A stretch of DNA of 64,000 nucleotides from Methylovulum sp. GTDB taxonomy: Bacteria; Pseudomonadota; Gammaproteobacteria; Methylococcales; Methylomonadaceae. The stretch is taken from contig JAURZI010000111.1 in NCBI GenBank assembly GCA_030653435.1, forward strand, positions 1 to 64,000. Direction: 5' to 3'. A model generated the notes under the pieces. It did no database searches, was not told where the DNA came from, and saw only the letters and a program-made list of their open reading frames with translations. Positions 19,170 through 29,300 of the stretch are shown here, one piece after another (position 1 is the first letter of the stretch; the number at the start of each line of letters is the position of its first letter). A program made the position numbers and the translations under genes.

Positions 19170-19244
19170 GTAGGGCGCGCCGTGTGCGCCAAGGCTTTTG
19201 CATATTCCCCAGGCATCGGAGAAGGCGCGCACGGCGCGCCCTAC
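19170..19244. repeat. palindromic repeat with GTAGGGCGCGCC arms
   Basis: Arms GTAGGGCGCGCCGTGTGCGCC (19170-19190, 21 bases shown as 5' part GTAGGGCGCGCC then GTGTGCGCC) and its one-mismatch complement (19224-19244) surround a 33 bp loop. The arms match the internal hairpin of the six miniature elements elsewhere, but their TACTCCC ends are absent, so this is a related core unit or a remnant. Confidence 0.7.
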
Positions 19245-19289
19245 GCGGAGTAATTTATGCGGCTAAGACAATAACTGTTCCCTTGGCGC

Positions 19290-20378
19290 TTATCTTAAAA
19301 TCGGCAAAGCTGACACTACACCGGCATTTTGCGCTCGATGCCGCAAGAAATGATCCATCAGCACGATGGCCATCATTGCTTCTGCAATCGGCGTGGCGCG
19401 AATGCCGACACAGGGGTCGTGACGGCCTTCGGTCACGACGGTAGCCGCTTCGCCTTGTCCGTTTATTGTTTTACCCGGCAAGCGCAGGCTGGATGTCGGT
19501 TTTAACGCGATACTCGCAGTAATCGCCTGGCCGCTGGAGATGCCGCCCAGAATGCCGCCGGCGTGATTGCTTAAAAAACCGTCCGGCGTCATTTCATCGC
19601 GGAACTGCGTGCCCTTAGTATTGATGCAGGCAAAACCGTCGCCGATTTCCACGCCTTTGACGGCGTTGATGCTCATAAACGCATAAGCCAGCTCGGCGTC
19701 AAGGCGGTCAAAAATGGGCTCGCCGAGGCCGGGCGGGACATTTGTTGCGACGACTTCGATTCTGGCGCCTATGGATTCGCCTTCCTTACGCAAGGCATCC
19801 ATATATTGTTCCATTTCAACGATTTTATCGGCGTCAGGGCAGAAAAAAGGGTTGTTGTCGATGATGTCCCAATCCAGTTTGTCTATTTTGATCGGCCCCA
19901 GTTGCGACAGATAACCTCGAATGGCTATGCCCGCCTGCTCTTTAAGGTATTTTTTGGCAATGCTTCCTGCCGCCACGCGCATTGCCGTCTCGCGCGCCGA
20001 AGAGCGGCCGCCGCCGCGATAATCCCTGAAACCGTATTTTTGCTGGTAAGTGTAGTCGGCATGGCCGGGCCTGAAGGTGTCGGCAATTTTCGAATAATCT
20101 TTCGAACGCTGGTCGGTATTTTCAATAAGCAGGCCTATCGGCGTGCCCGTGGTTTTGCCTTCAAATACGCCGGACAGGATTTTGACTTCATCGTGTTCGC
20201 GCCGTTGCGTGGTATGTCTTGACGTGCCCGGTTTCCGGCGATCCAGATCATGTTGTATATCGGCTTCCGTCAAGGCCATGCCGGGCGGGCAACCATCGAT
20301 AATGCAGCCCAAGGCAAGGCCGTGGCTTTCACCGAAGGTGGTGACCGTGAATAATTTTCCTATCGTGTTTCCAGACAT
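19290..20378 (-). CDS. aroC: chorismate synthase
   Basis: 362 residues; converts EPSP to chorismate using reduced FMN, the last common step to aromatic amino acids, folate and quinones. Family signatures present: [53 protein letters not shown], the [18 protein letters not shown] segment and [13 protein letters not shown] with the C-terminal [18 protein letters not shown]. Starts on the last base of the prmB stop region (20378), so the two genes are coupled. Confidence 0.98.
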   Translation of the reverse strand: MSGNTIGKLFTVTTFGESHGLALGCIIDGCPPGMALTEADIQHDLDRRKPGTSRHTTQRREHDEVKILSGVFEGKTTGTPIGLLIENTDQRSKDYSKIADTFRPGHADYTYQQKYGFRDYRGGGRSSARETAMRVAAGSIAKKYLKEQAGIAIRGYLSQLGPIKIDKLDWDIIDNNPFFCPDADKIVEMEQYMDALRKEGESIGARIEVVATNVPPGLGEPIFDRLDAELAYAFMSINAVKGVEIGDGFACINTKGTQFRDEMTPDGFLSNHAGGILGGISSGQAITASIALKPTSSLRLPGKTINGQGEAATVVTEGRHDPCVGIRATPIAEAMMAIVLMDHFLRHRAQNAGVVSALPILR

Positions 20379-21310
20379 TAGCTTAGCGCCGCTAAAAATA
20401 ATTGGTGGTAAAGATTGACCTGTTCAGCGGTCAGCAAAAACACGCCGTCGCCGCCGCGCTCAAAATCCAGCCAATAAAAAGGTACATCAGGGAAGGCAGT
20501 TTGCAGGGCTTCTGCGCTACTGCCGACTTCGACAATTAAAATGCCTTTTTCAGTCAGATAATTATCCGCATCGGCGAGTATGCGTATGACAATATCCAAT
20601 CCGGATTCACCGCCTTTAAAACCGATATCCGGCTCGGCGCGAAATTCTGCCGGCAATTGTTCCCATTCTTCCCGGCAGACATAAGGCGGGTTGCTGACGA
20701 TGATGTCGTAGTGGGTTTCAGGCAGTTCTTCAAATACATCGGATTGATACAGGGTTATGGCGTCTTCCAGATGATGTTTTTTGATATTTATTTCTGCAAC
20801 GGCGATTGCATCTGCAGACAGGTCTACCGCATCAACAAAAGCATCAGGAAAGGCGTAAGCGCAGGCGATGGCGATACAGCCGCTGCCGGTGCCTAAATCC
20901 AGAATGCCTTGTACCTGGTCTTCATCAACCCACGGCGAAAAGCGCTGGTCAATAAGTTCGGCAATCGGCGATCTCGGCACCAATACCCGCTCATCGACAT
21001 AAAATGATAAACCCGCGAAAATGGCTTCGTGTGTCAAATAAGCGGCCGGGACTCGTGTTTTGATGCGTTTGTCGATGATATCGATAATGTGTTGGCGTTC
21101 ATCCAGTGTCAATACCGTATCCAGATAGGATTCAGCCAAATCGTAGGGCTGATAAACCGTATGTAACACGAGAGCGGCGGCTTCATCGAGTGCGGTTATC
21201 GTGCCATGGCCAAAACTGACCTGAGTTTCGGTAAAACGGCTGGCCGCCCAGCGGATATAATCACGTAGCGTTGCCAAGGTGGTTAAAACTTCAGAAGGGG
21301 TAGTTTGCAT
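20378..21310 (-). CDS. prmB: ribosomal protein uL3 N5-glutamine methyltransferase
   Basis: 310 residues; methylates a glutamine of ribosomal protein L3 with S-adenosylmethionine. Helical head (about 1-110), then a Rossmann methyltransferase domain: [16 protein letters not shown] (SAM motif I), [17 protein letters not shown], and the catalytic NPPY in [11 protein letters not shown]. The motif FSPWVDED and the spacing between head and domain point to PrmB rather than PrmC. Directly upstream of aroC, the usual gammaproteobacterial arrangement. Confidence 0.95.
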   Translation of the reverse strand: MQTTPSEVLTTLATLRDYIRWAASRFTETQVSFGHGTITALDEAAALVLHTVYQPYDLAESYLDTVLTLDERQHIIDIIDKRIKTRVPAAYLTHEAIFAGLSFYVDERVLVPRSPIAELIDQRFSPWVDEDQVQGILDLGTGSGCIAIACAYAFPDAFVDAVDLSADAIAVAEINIKKHHLEDAITLYQSDVFEELPETHYDIIVSNPPYVCREEWEQLPAEFRAEPDIGFKGGESGLDIVIRILADADNYLTEKGILIVEVGSSAEALQTAFPDVPFYWLDFERGGDGVFLLTAEQVNLYHQLFLAALS

Positions 21311-21399
21311 GATTCAGGTTTATAGGGTAAGGGTAGGGAGCGGACTGTAACTTTGGTTTAAGGCACAGGCTTGCGTTATCGTTTGGGTCTATTAAAAAC

Positions 21400-22176
21400 C
21401 TAAAAACCGTCAGCTTTGGCTTTGGCCTCTTTAGCGCCATCAAAGTTTTTTTGCATTTCTCTGGCCTTGGCTATCAATAACCAGCTGTGTTTTTTCAATC
21501 GGGTATCGTTAGAGGCCAACAGTGCCGATTTTTTGGCCAAATCTTCAGCCAGACGCGGCTTGGATTCGTTCAGCCGTAATAATGCCAATTTGTAATACAG
21601 CGTGGCATTTCTGGGTTCAATTCGTATCGCGCGTTCTATCGTGGTCGTGGCGGACTGGATATCGCCTTTTTCAGCATTTTGGTTTGCGGCGACCACCAAA
21701 GCGCCAACAGCGGGCGATAAAGTGCCAAAAGACTTTAACGGTTCAAATACCGGTGCGGGGGGCGGTGCAGGCTGCGGCAATTTTTCTTCGGCGGGCTCCG
21801 TCAGTGCCGGTTGCGGTGCGGTAGGGGCTGCTTCTGGGGTAGGCTCGGCGGCGTTTTGGGCTTGTTCCAGCGTTGCCAGTTCCTGCTCCTGTTCAGGCGT
21901 CAATAGAGATTGCGCCTGTTCCGGCGATAGCGGTTCAGCCTCAATCGCTACCGGTGCAGAGATTTCAGGTTCACGTAAGGGTTTGATTTCTATATGTTCA
22001 GTAGAGTTTTGGGCAGGCTTGGCTGGTTCAGGTTCGGCGGGATAAACAGGTTCTTTACGGTAAACCGCAGGACGATTTTCATAAACAGGCGCCGGTGACT
22101 GAGTGCCGTATAGTTCCGCACAACCGGCGATAACGGAAGGTAACGTGCAAATGAAGAAAAGTCGTTTGATTAGCAT
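21400..22176 (-). CDS. TPR-containing lipoprotein
   Basis: From the ATG at 22176 the protein has a lipobox (FICTLPSVIAGC, Cys about residue 19); the upstream ATG at 22233 would hide this signal and is less likely. A Pro/Glu/Ala-rich linker (about 30-160, with many PAEPEPA-type runs) leads to a C-terminal tetratricopeptide region (about 165-258: GALVVAANQNAEKGDIQSATTTIERAIRIEPRNATLYYKLALLRL, shown here in parts). Lipid-anchored with a flexible stalk and a protein-binding head; probably outer-membrane assembly or cell-wall related. Function not known. Confidence 0.82.
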   Translation of the reverse strand: MLIKRLFFICTLPSVIAGCAELYGTQSPAPVYENRPAVYRKEPVYPAEPEPAKPAQNSTEHIEIKPLREPEISAPVAIEAEPLSPEQAQSLLTPEQEQELATLEQAQNAAEPTPEAAPTAPQPALTEPAEEKLPQPAPPPAPVFEPLKSFGTLSPAVGALVVAANQNAEKGDIQSATTTIERAIRIEPRNATLYYKLALLRLNESKPRLAEDLAKKSALLASNDTRLKKHSWLLIAKAREMQKNFDGAKEAKAKADGF

Positions 22177-22643
22177 GGGTTGGGCGGATTGCCTGTTGTT
22201 GGGCTGGGTTTTGAAAAGATGCGCTGACCGCAATTATAAAGATCTTGATGGTTTTCTGCCAGCATGCAGACCGGAAGTTTGGGTAACTAACCCATCAGCA
22301 CCGGTTGCTAACGGCTTGCTGTGCGCGGCAACATTCTTGCGGTGTTTGGCATCACCTATATGAATGACTTAAATTGTACAGGTTTATTTCAAATCCGGTA
22401 AACATACCGGGTATCCCTGTTGCCGTTGCGTTACAGGATGTTAACCCGCATACCGGCAAATATCTTAACCATGATGGGCTTTAGGCAGGGCAAGTAATAA
22501 AATAGCTTGCAACATCAAACGATAATCATTATCATTTACTACGAGCGATGAAGTGACCTCTCGCTATCCTCGTTTAACGTATGTTGATCCAGCATACGTT
22601 AAACATTTTTTCAGCGAATACGACACCCATTGGAGGGCCTTTT
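22177..22643. other. intergenic region between divergent genes
   Basis: About 460 bp. It holds the Fur box described separately and, just before the 22644 gene, TGGAGGG as ribosome-binding site. A palindromic sequence of AT-rich character (ATACGTTAAACATT / AACGTATG, about 22575-22610) lies in the transcribed leader. No gene could be supported. Confidence 0.5.
22521..22533 (+). promoter_or_regulatory. Fur box
   Basis: GATAATCATTATC is a perfect inverted repeat GATAAT-C-ATTATC and matches the core of the Fur operator. It lies about 110 bp before the start of the 91-residue gene that precedes hemP, implying iron-repressed transcription of both. Confidence 0.8.
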
Positions 22644-22919
22644 ATGCCCCAACAACCCCCCACTTCTGAAAAAACCGAGTTGACTAGCCTGCACGCGGCA
22701 ACTTGCCTGTCCATGACACAATTTATTAACGGGCATCATTGCCCTAAATTAGCCCATTTGATTGTGCACCAGCTCCGCCTGCTGGTTGGGCATCCCGAAC
22801 TGGAACATAGCCCGGCCAGTCGCGAGATGTATCAAAAGCTATTGACGCATTGGCAAGAAGTCACCGCTTATTTACTGGAACAGCAGGCCGCGCGCCAGCC
22901 TCTGCCGAACTATCACTGA
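22644..22919 (+). CDS. small protein upstream of hemP, function unknown
   Basis: 91 residues, start set by GGAGG seven bases before the ATG at 22644. No signal peptide. Contains CLSMTQFINGHHCPKLAHLIVHQL with two Cys and a His cluster, then an amphipathic helical region (REMYQKLLTHWQEVTAYLLEQQ). The His/Cys cluster could bind metal or haem but this is only a suggestion. It is separated from hemP by a few bases and shares its Fur box, so it belongs to an iron or haem response. Confidence 0.75.
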   Translation: MPQQPPTSEKTELTSLHAATCLSMTQFINGHHCPKLAHLIVHQLRLLVGHPELEHSPASREMYQKLLTHWQEVTAYLLEQQAARQPLPNYH

Positions 22920-22925
22920 CAGATT

Positions 22926-23141
22926 ATGAACATTGAGTGCACCGCGATGAAAAATATCAACAATAATCCGTTCATTCCCCGCCAGAGTGTCGTGATTGTA
23001 GAGCAGGAAGCCGTCCCTGAACGACGCAGGGTCAGCAGTGCCGAGCTGTTTGGGGCGCAACATGAAATGCTCATTGAGCACAATAATGATGAGTACCGCC
23101 TCCGCATCACCAGTAACGGCAAGCTCATTTTAACGAAATAG
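22926..23141 (+). CDS. hemP: hemin uptake protein HemP
   Basis: Up to 71 residues; an internal ATG (MKNINNNPF, residue 8 at 22947) is an equally good start. The C-terminal half has the family pattern RRVSSAELFGAQ, EYRLRITSNGKLILTK. HemP proteins accompany haem-uptake genes and are induced by iron shortage; in some proteobacteria HemP acts as a transcription activator for the haem receptor. Controlled here by the upstream Fur box. No haem receptor or ABC transporter gene is adjacent. Confidence 0.92.
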   Translation: MNIECTAMKNINNNPFIPRQSVVIVEQEAVPERRRVSSAELFGAQHEMLIEHNNDEYRLRITSNGKLILTK

Positions 23142-23399
23142 ACGGGTTTGCGGTGCCACTGTCCAGCCACCCAGTGCAGCCGATCCAGGTAGCCAGCCAG
23201 ACATTGTGACCTGTTCTGTAATACCGCATCGCTGGCTGTGATCACGCGCTAGGCCACCGCATAACACCGGCACAGATGCCGGTGACGGTCGGGAGTGCTT
23301 GCCTCGATGGGATCGTCGCTGCCGCACGGCAACGCAAGCCCGGCGCTGCCGGACAATTCACCGTCGCCGGAGCCTATAGGCCTTTTATGCGTAGCCGCT
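23142..23399. other. hairpin-rich gap between convergent genes
   Basis: GC-rich 258 bp gap with several short perfect hairpins: ACCGGC-ACAGAT-GCCGGT (about 23267-23284), TGCCG-CA-CGGCA (about 23320-23331), CCGGC-GCT-GCCGG (about 23340-23352) and GCCTATAGGC followed by CTTTT (about 23375-23388). They may together stop transcription of hemP and of the giant gene. No gene seen. Confidence 0.4.
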
Positions 23400-26300
23400 T
23401 TAAGCAATAATCAAAAACTCATCCCCCAAGCCGGCAGGATGTCCGCTTAGCCCGATTATCGCTATCTCCGTCGCCGCCTCTTCGCCCAAGCCATCGGCAT
23501 CATATGCCAGCATACCGGTCCCGGCATCGTAACTGAGAGTGCTGCTCAAGCCCACGGTCTGGCCGACTTGTCCCGCATAGGCGGTAAATATCCCGGCGGA
23601 CAGTTCGATGATGTCCTCACCACTGTTGAAGTCCGTCAGCGTGTCGATGTGCTTGTTCACAAGGGCTGTGCTGAAGATAAAGCGATCCGCCCCGGCTCCG
23701 CCGCTTAGGGTGTCGCTGCCTCTGCCGCCGCCCAGCCGGTTGGCGTTGGCGTCGCCTACCAGATTGTCGTTAAACCGGCTGCCGACCAAGTTTTCTATGC
23801 TGACGAGAAAGTCGCTACCGCTGCCGATGCTGGTGGTTTGGCTCCCGTTGATCATCAGGCTGACGCTGACGCCGTCTGGCGATTGGCTATATTTCAGCGT
23901 ATCGCTTCCCGCTCCGCCAAAGTAGCGATCATCACCCGCCGTGCTGCCGGTAAAGCGGTCATTGCCCAGGCCGCCGCGAACGATGTCATTGTCTTCACCG
24001 CCCTGCAGGGTATCGTCTCCGTAGTTGCCCTTCAGGATGTCGTTGCCGGTTCCGCCGTCTAACGTGTCATTTCCGCCCTTGCCTCGCATAATGTCAGCTC
24101 CGCCCAGGCCAATCAGAGTATTGGCCTGGTCGTTACCTCTGATGTCGTCATTGAAAAAGCTGCCAAGCAGGTTTTCTATGCCGATGAGGATATCGGTGCC
24201 GCTACCGGTGCTGATCGGTTGCTCGACTGTCGTCATCAGGTTCACGGTGATGCCGTCGGCCGACTCGCTGTAATCTACCGTATCAATGCCTGTTCCACCC
24301 AGGTAGTGGTCGTTACCGCTCGTATCGCCGGTAAACAGGTCGTCTCCGGCACCGCCGCGCAGGAGGTCATTGCCGGTTCCGCCGTCGAGGCGGTCATTGC
24401 CCACTCTGCCCGCCAGGCTGTCATTGCCGTCCTGCCCAATCAGCGTATTAGCACGCCGGTTTCCACTTAGGCTGTCGTCGTAATGGCTGCCAATCAGGTT
24501 TTCTATGCTGCTAAGGGTGTCCCTGCCGCTACCGACGCTGGCCTGCTGGGCTTTATTTGTCGTTAAGGCGACAGTTACACGATCCGGCGAAGCGCTGTAG
24601 TCTACGGTGTCGTTGCCCTGACCGCCCAGGTAGCGGTCGTTGCCGGCCATGCCGCCGCTAAACAGGTCGTCTCCGGCGCCGCCGCGACAGATGTCATCCC
24701 CGTCGTCGCCTATCAGCGTGTCGTTGCCGCCATTGCCGCGTAGTTTGTCGTTGCCGTCTCCGCCATCGATACTGTCGTTGCCATCCAGTCCAGTCAGTTT
24801 GTTGGCCTGCCGGTTACCGGTCAGGTTATCGCTGAATTGGCTGCCGATCAGGTTTTCGATGTTTTTGAGGCGGTCGGTGCCGCTGCCGACGCTGACCAGT
24901 TGTGCATTTACCTTATCCAGGCTGACGCTGACGCCGTCCGGCGAAGCGCTGTAGTCTACGGTGTCGTTGCCTCTGCCGCCCAGATAGCGGTCATCGCCTG
25001 CCGTGCTGCCGCTGATCCGGTCGTTGCCGGTGCCGGCACGTACGGTATCGTTGCCGGCGCCGCCGTCGATATGGTCATTGCCGCCTCTGCCCGACAGCAG
25101 GTCGTCGCCCGTCAATCCGGTCAGGTTATTGGCTTCTTGATTTCCGCTTAAGCGGTCGTTGAATGCGCTGCCAATCAGATTTTCTATGTTGTTGAGCCGG
25201 TCGCTGCCGCTACCGATGCTGATCTGCTGTGTTTTGTTGACGAGTAGGTTGACGCTGACGCCATCCGGCGAGGCGCTGTAGTCTACGGTGTCGTGGCCCT
25301 GTCCACCAAGATAGTAGTCGTTGCCACGGGTGTTGCCGCAAAGCAGGTCATTGCCGATGCCGCCGCGTGCGGTGTCGTTACCCAATCCACCTTGTATGGT
25401 GTCGTCGCCGCGGTTACCGCGCAGGTCGTCATGACCGTTGCCGCCTTCCAGCCAGTCGTTGCCAGTCCCTGCCTTGATCAGGTCGGAACCTTTGCGTCCG
25501 TGGATCCTATCGTTCGAGGCCCGCCCGATTATCACGTCATTGGCATAGGTACCGGTCAGTTTATCGGGTAACGGGGTGCCGATGATGATCGACGGGCTGA
25601 TGTCCAGTTCGGTCTGACCGCTGCTTTGATTGCCCTGGGTATTGGTTACGGTCAGCATTAAGCTGCGGGTTTCGACGACGATAAAGTCTTCCCGACCGAA
25701 ATACTTGAGACTGTGCAGGACGCTTTGGTAGACCGCCGGGTCGGCGCTGCCGCTTAGGGTCAGGATGCCGGTGATTTTATCGTAATGCGCCGTCAATCCC
25801 GTGCCTCGGGCATCCACTTTTAACCGGTCGCCAATGCGGAAGCCGTCCAAGGTGACGGTCGCACTGGTTAAGGCGCCGCCGTCGTTATTGTCGAACGCAA
25901 GATCCGTCCACGGCCGCACCGGTGCATGGCCTTCGGCATAGCTGGCGCGATCGGGTAGGCCGGTGATAACGATAGGCGGCAAGGTGACGGCGTTGCCGAG
26001 AAAGCCGGGGTCGACGATGATGCCATTTTCTTCCAGGTCATCGTCGCCTTTGGCCCCGTCGGTGAAGGTCAAGACGATGCGCTCGATGTCACCGTCGCCG
26101 TTAAGGTCGAGCAGTTGCGCGCCGTCGTCATAGGTCGACAGGTCGTTGTCGGCCATGTAGGCATAGATATGCGGATCGAGATTATCCGGGGTTTTGCCGA
26201 TTTTGTAATAGGTATCTGAGCTGATGCCTTCCGGCAATTCGATGATGACGCGGGTCTGGATGCCAGCCCTGCTCGGATCGAGATCGTCCAGGCCGACGCT

Positions 26301-29300
26301 GCCGGGCGCGGCTTGCACGGTGAAGTCCAGCAGGCCGGTCATGACCGGGTCGGTTGGCAATTGGGCCAATTCGTCCGCGATGTCGCTGCCGTATTGGCTT
26401 GCCGCCTCGGCCTGCGACAGGATGTTGATGCTGCCAAATTGTGCATTGCTGTCCAATTGCGCCGGGCTGCCGGCAGCGGCGACATCGCCGACGAGCACGG
26501 CGCCGAAACTCGCCACCGGCGCAACTACGCCTTCATCGAACTCATCCGCCGAACGTAGCGGCAACGCTGTAACATTCGATTGCGCCGCATCGGCAATGCC
26601 GTCTTTATTGAAATCGCCGCCGTTGGCCGCGTTTTCGATGTCGGTCGTGATGCCATCCTGGTCGTTTGCGCCGATGTCAATACCTTGTATCGTAACCGTC
26701 AGCGTGGCGGTGCTGGTCTCGCCGGCGCTGTCGCTGACGGTATAGCTGAAGCTGTCGGTAAGCTGTGCGCCGAAGCCCAGCGCATCAACTTCCGTATTAC
26801 CGGTTGCGACGGTGTAGGTGTAGCTGCCGTCGGCATTCAGGACCAGACTGCCGTAGTCACCGGACAGCGGCTGGCCGATATTGCCAGGTGCGCCGGTACC
26901 GCCGGTATGGATGGCGGTCACCGTTAAGCTGTCATTCGGGTCTGCATCCTGGTCGTTGGTCAGGACGTTGCCAACGGCTTGTGCATTCGCCAGCCCGCTG
27001 GCGGTGCTGTGGTCGGCGGCGGCCTGTGGCGCGTTATTGCTGCCGCTGACGGTACCGGTGGCGGCACTGGTTAAAGGGCCTTCGGCGCTGCCGCTGCCGT
27101 CGGTAAAGCGCACTTCGACGCTGATGGCTTTGCCGACGTCGGCTTCGGTTAAGGTGTAGCTGCTGCCGGTCGCGCCGCTGATGGCTATGCCGTCGGCTTT
27201 CCAGACATAGCTGAAGCTGCCTAGGCCATCGGGGTCGCTGATAGCGCTGGTGTCGGCGCTCAGGGTTTGGCCTTGAACCGGTGTGCCGCTGATGGTTGGC
27301 TCGCCTTGTGCACGGGTATCTATCGTCACGCTGTGCTGGCTTGAGGCGTCGCCGGTGTTGCCGACCGCATCGGTAGCTTTGGCGTTAAACACGTAGGTGC
27401 TACCGTTGTTCAATGTACCGGTAATAAAACTCCAGTTGCCTGATGCGTCCGCAGTGACTTCGCCCAGTTCGACGGTGCCGTTGTAAAGAGTAACCGTGCT
27501 GTTGGCTTCGGCGGTGCCGGTAATTTGCAATACGGTGTCGTCGGTACTGCCGCCGTTGCCGACCGGACCGGTCACTGTGCCGACATTGTCGGTGACCGCT
27601 GTGATGACCGGGGCGTTCGGTGCCGTGCGGTCGTAGATGACCGTCGCGCTTGCCTCGGTGGCCGCATTGCCGGCTACGTCATTGACGTTGGCGGTGACGA
27701 TGACCGATCCTTCCGGCAGGCTCTTGATGTCGTCGGCACTGACTGTCGTTGTCCAGGTGCCGTTGCTGGCTGTGGCGCTTGTCGATATGCCGCCGAAGTT
27801 GATCGTCACCGTTTGCCCGTTTTCTGCCGTCGTCGTGCCGGTGAGAGTCACCGCGCTGTCGTCTTCGCTGTCGTTGATGATGTTGTCGTCGGCAAGGGTA
27901 TCGATAGTCAGCGTCGGCGCCAAGGTGTCGATGCTGAGGCTGGGTGTCGTACCGGCGCCGCCGCTGTTGCCTGCGGTATCGGTGTAAGTTCCCGATGCGA
28001 CGGTGATGCTGGCGCTACCGGAGGCGAGGTTCGCGGTCGGCGTGAAGGTTGCGGTGCGGGTCAGGCCCGTGCCGCTGATCGCGCCCAGCGTGCCGCCGGT
28101 GACGACGATGTCGCCCGTGCTGCCGTTCCAGGCGAAGCTGGCGCCGGGGTCTTCGCTGAACGTGAAGGTGATCGTTGCGGTCTCGCTGGCTTTGATGGCG
28201 CTGACGTTGCTGGTGATCGCCAGTGTCGGCGCCAGGGTGTCGATACTGAGGCTGGGTGTCGTACCGGCGCCGCCGTTGTTGCCTGCGGTATCGGTGTAGG
28301 TTCCCGACGCGACGGTGATGCCGGCGCTGCCGGAGGCGAGGTTCGCAGTCGGCGTGAAGGTCGCGGTGCGGGTCAGGCCCGTGCCGCTGATGGCCCCCAG
28401 CGTGCCGCCGGTGACGACGATGTCGCCCGTGCTGCCGTTCCAGGCGAAGCTGGCGCCGGGGTCTTCGCTGAACGTGAAGGTGATCGTTGCTGTTTCGCCG
28501 GTTTTGACGGCGCTGACGTTGCTGGTGATCGCCAGCGTCGGCGCCACGCCATCCACGAGCACGCCGGTCGTGATCGGCGCAGTAAATCCAAAGTCGGTCA
28601 TGGCGTTGTCGGCGGCATCCTTGATCGCCGAGCCGTTGGCGCTGATCGTTGCAGCTGTGCCGATGCCGTTGGTATCCAGATTACCGTCAGCCACCGTGTA
28701 GCGGAATGTTGCCGTGGTGCTGTTAGTAACGGTGCCGACCAACTGGGCCTGAACTGTGCCGCCGGTATTCAACGTGACCGCGATGGAGGGCGTGCCACCG
28801 CTGATAGTCACCGCCTCAGAGAAAGTAACGACAAAATCGAGCGCATCACCGATCTTGTACGTGGAGTTTGATGGTGAGGTTATCGATTGCACAACAGGTG
28901 GCGTAGCATCGATAGCGGTCAGCACGATATCGTTATTATTGCTACCGCCTTGATAGGAGATCAAAAAGGTGCTGCCGCCCACGACTAACGTATCGCCTTC
29001 GTTTAAACCGTTGAACGTACCGGTAACAGCATCGGTACCGTCGTTACTGATCAGCACGAAGCTGTCGCCGACGTTAGGGGTAAAGCCGGTCAGTGCACTT
29101 AAGCTGGCACCGGTAATATTGACCGTGCCGATAACCTGAATCTGGTCGTAGCCGGTTCCGGCGGTGGTGCCGTTGATGTCCTGTGATAGCGTACCGCCCG
29201 AATCGATGGCCAGATTGCCGTTGACGGTCAAAGTTCCGGCACCGGAGACGCCCGGTGCCAGCGTGCCGCCGTTATTCACGGTCAGGATGTTGCTGGAAGA

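Noticed and set aside
27525-28871. 448-codon open frame on the plus strand, and other long plus-strand frames opposite the giant gene (for example 32215-32841, 34110-34691)
   Set aside because: They are antisense to an intact 4575-codon gene with clear repeat domains; their composition (Ala/Val/Pro- or Arg/Gly-rich) follows from GC-rich repeat DNA and they have no family features.
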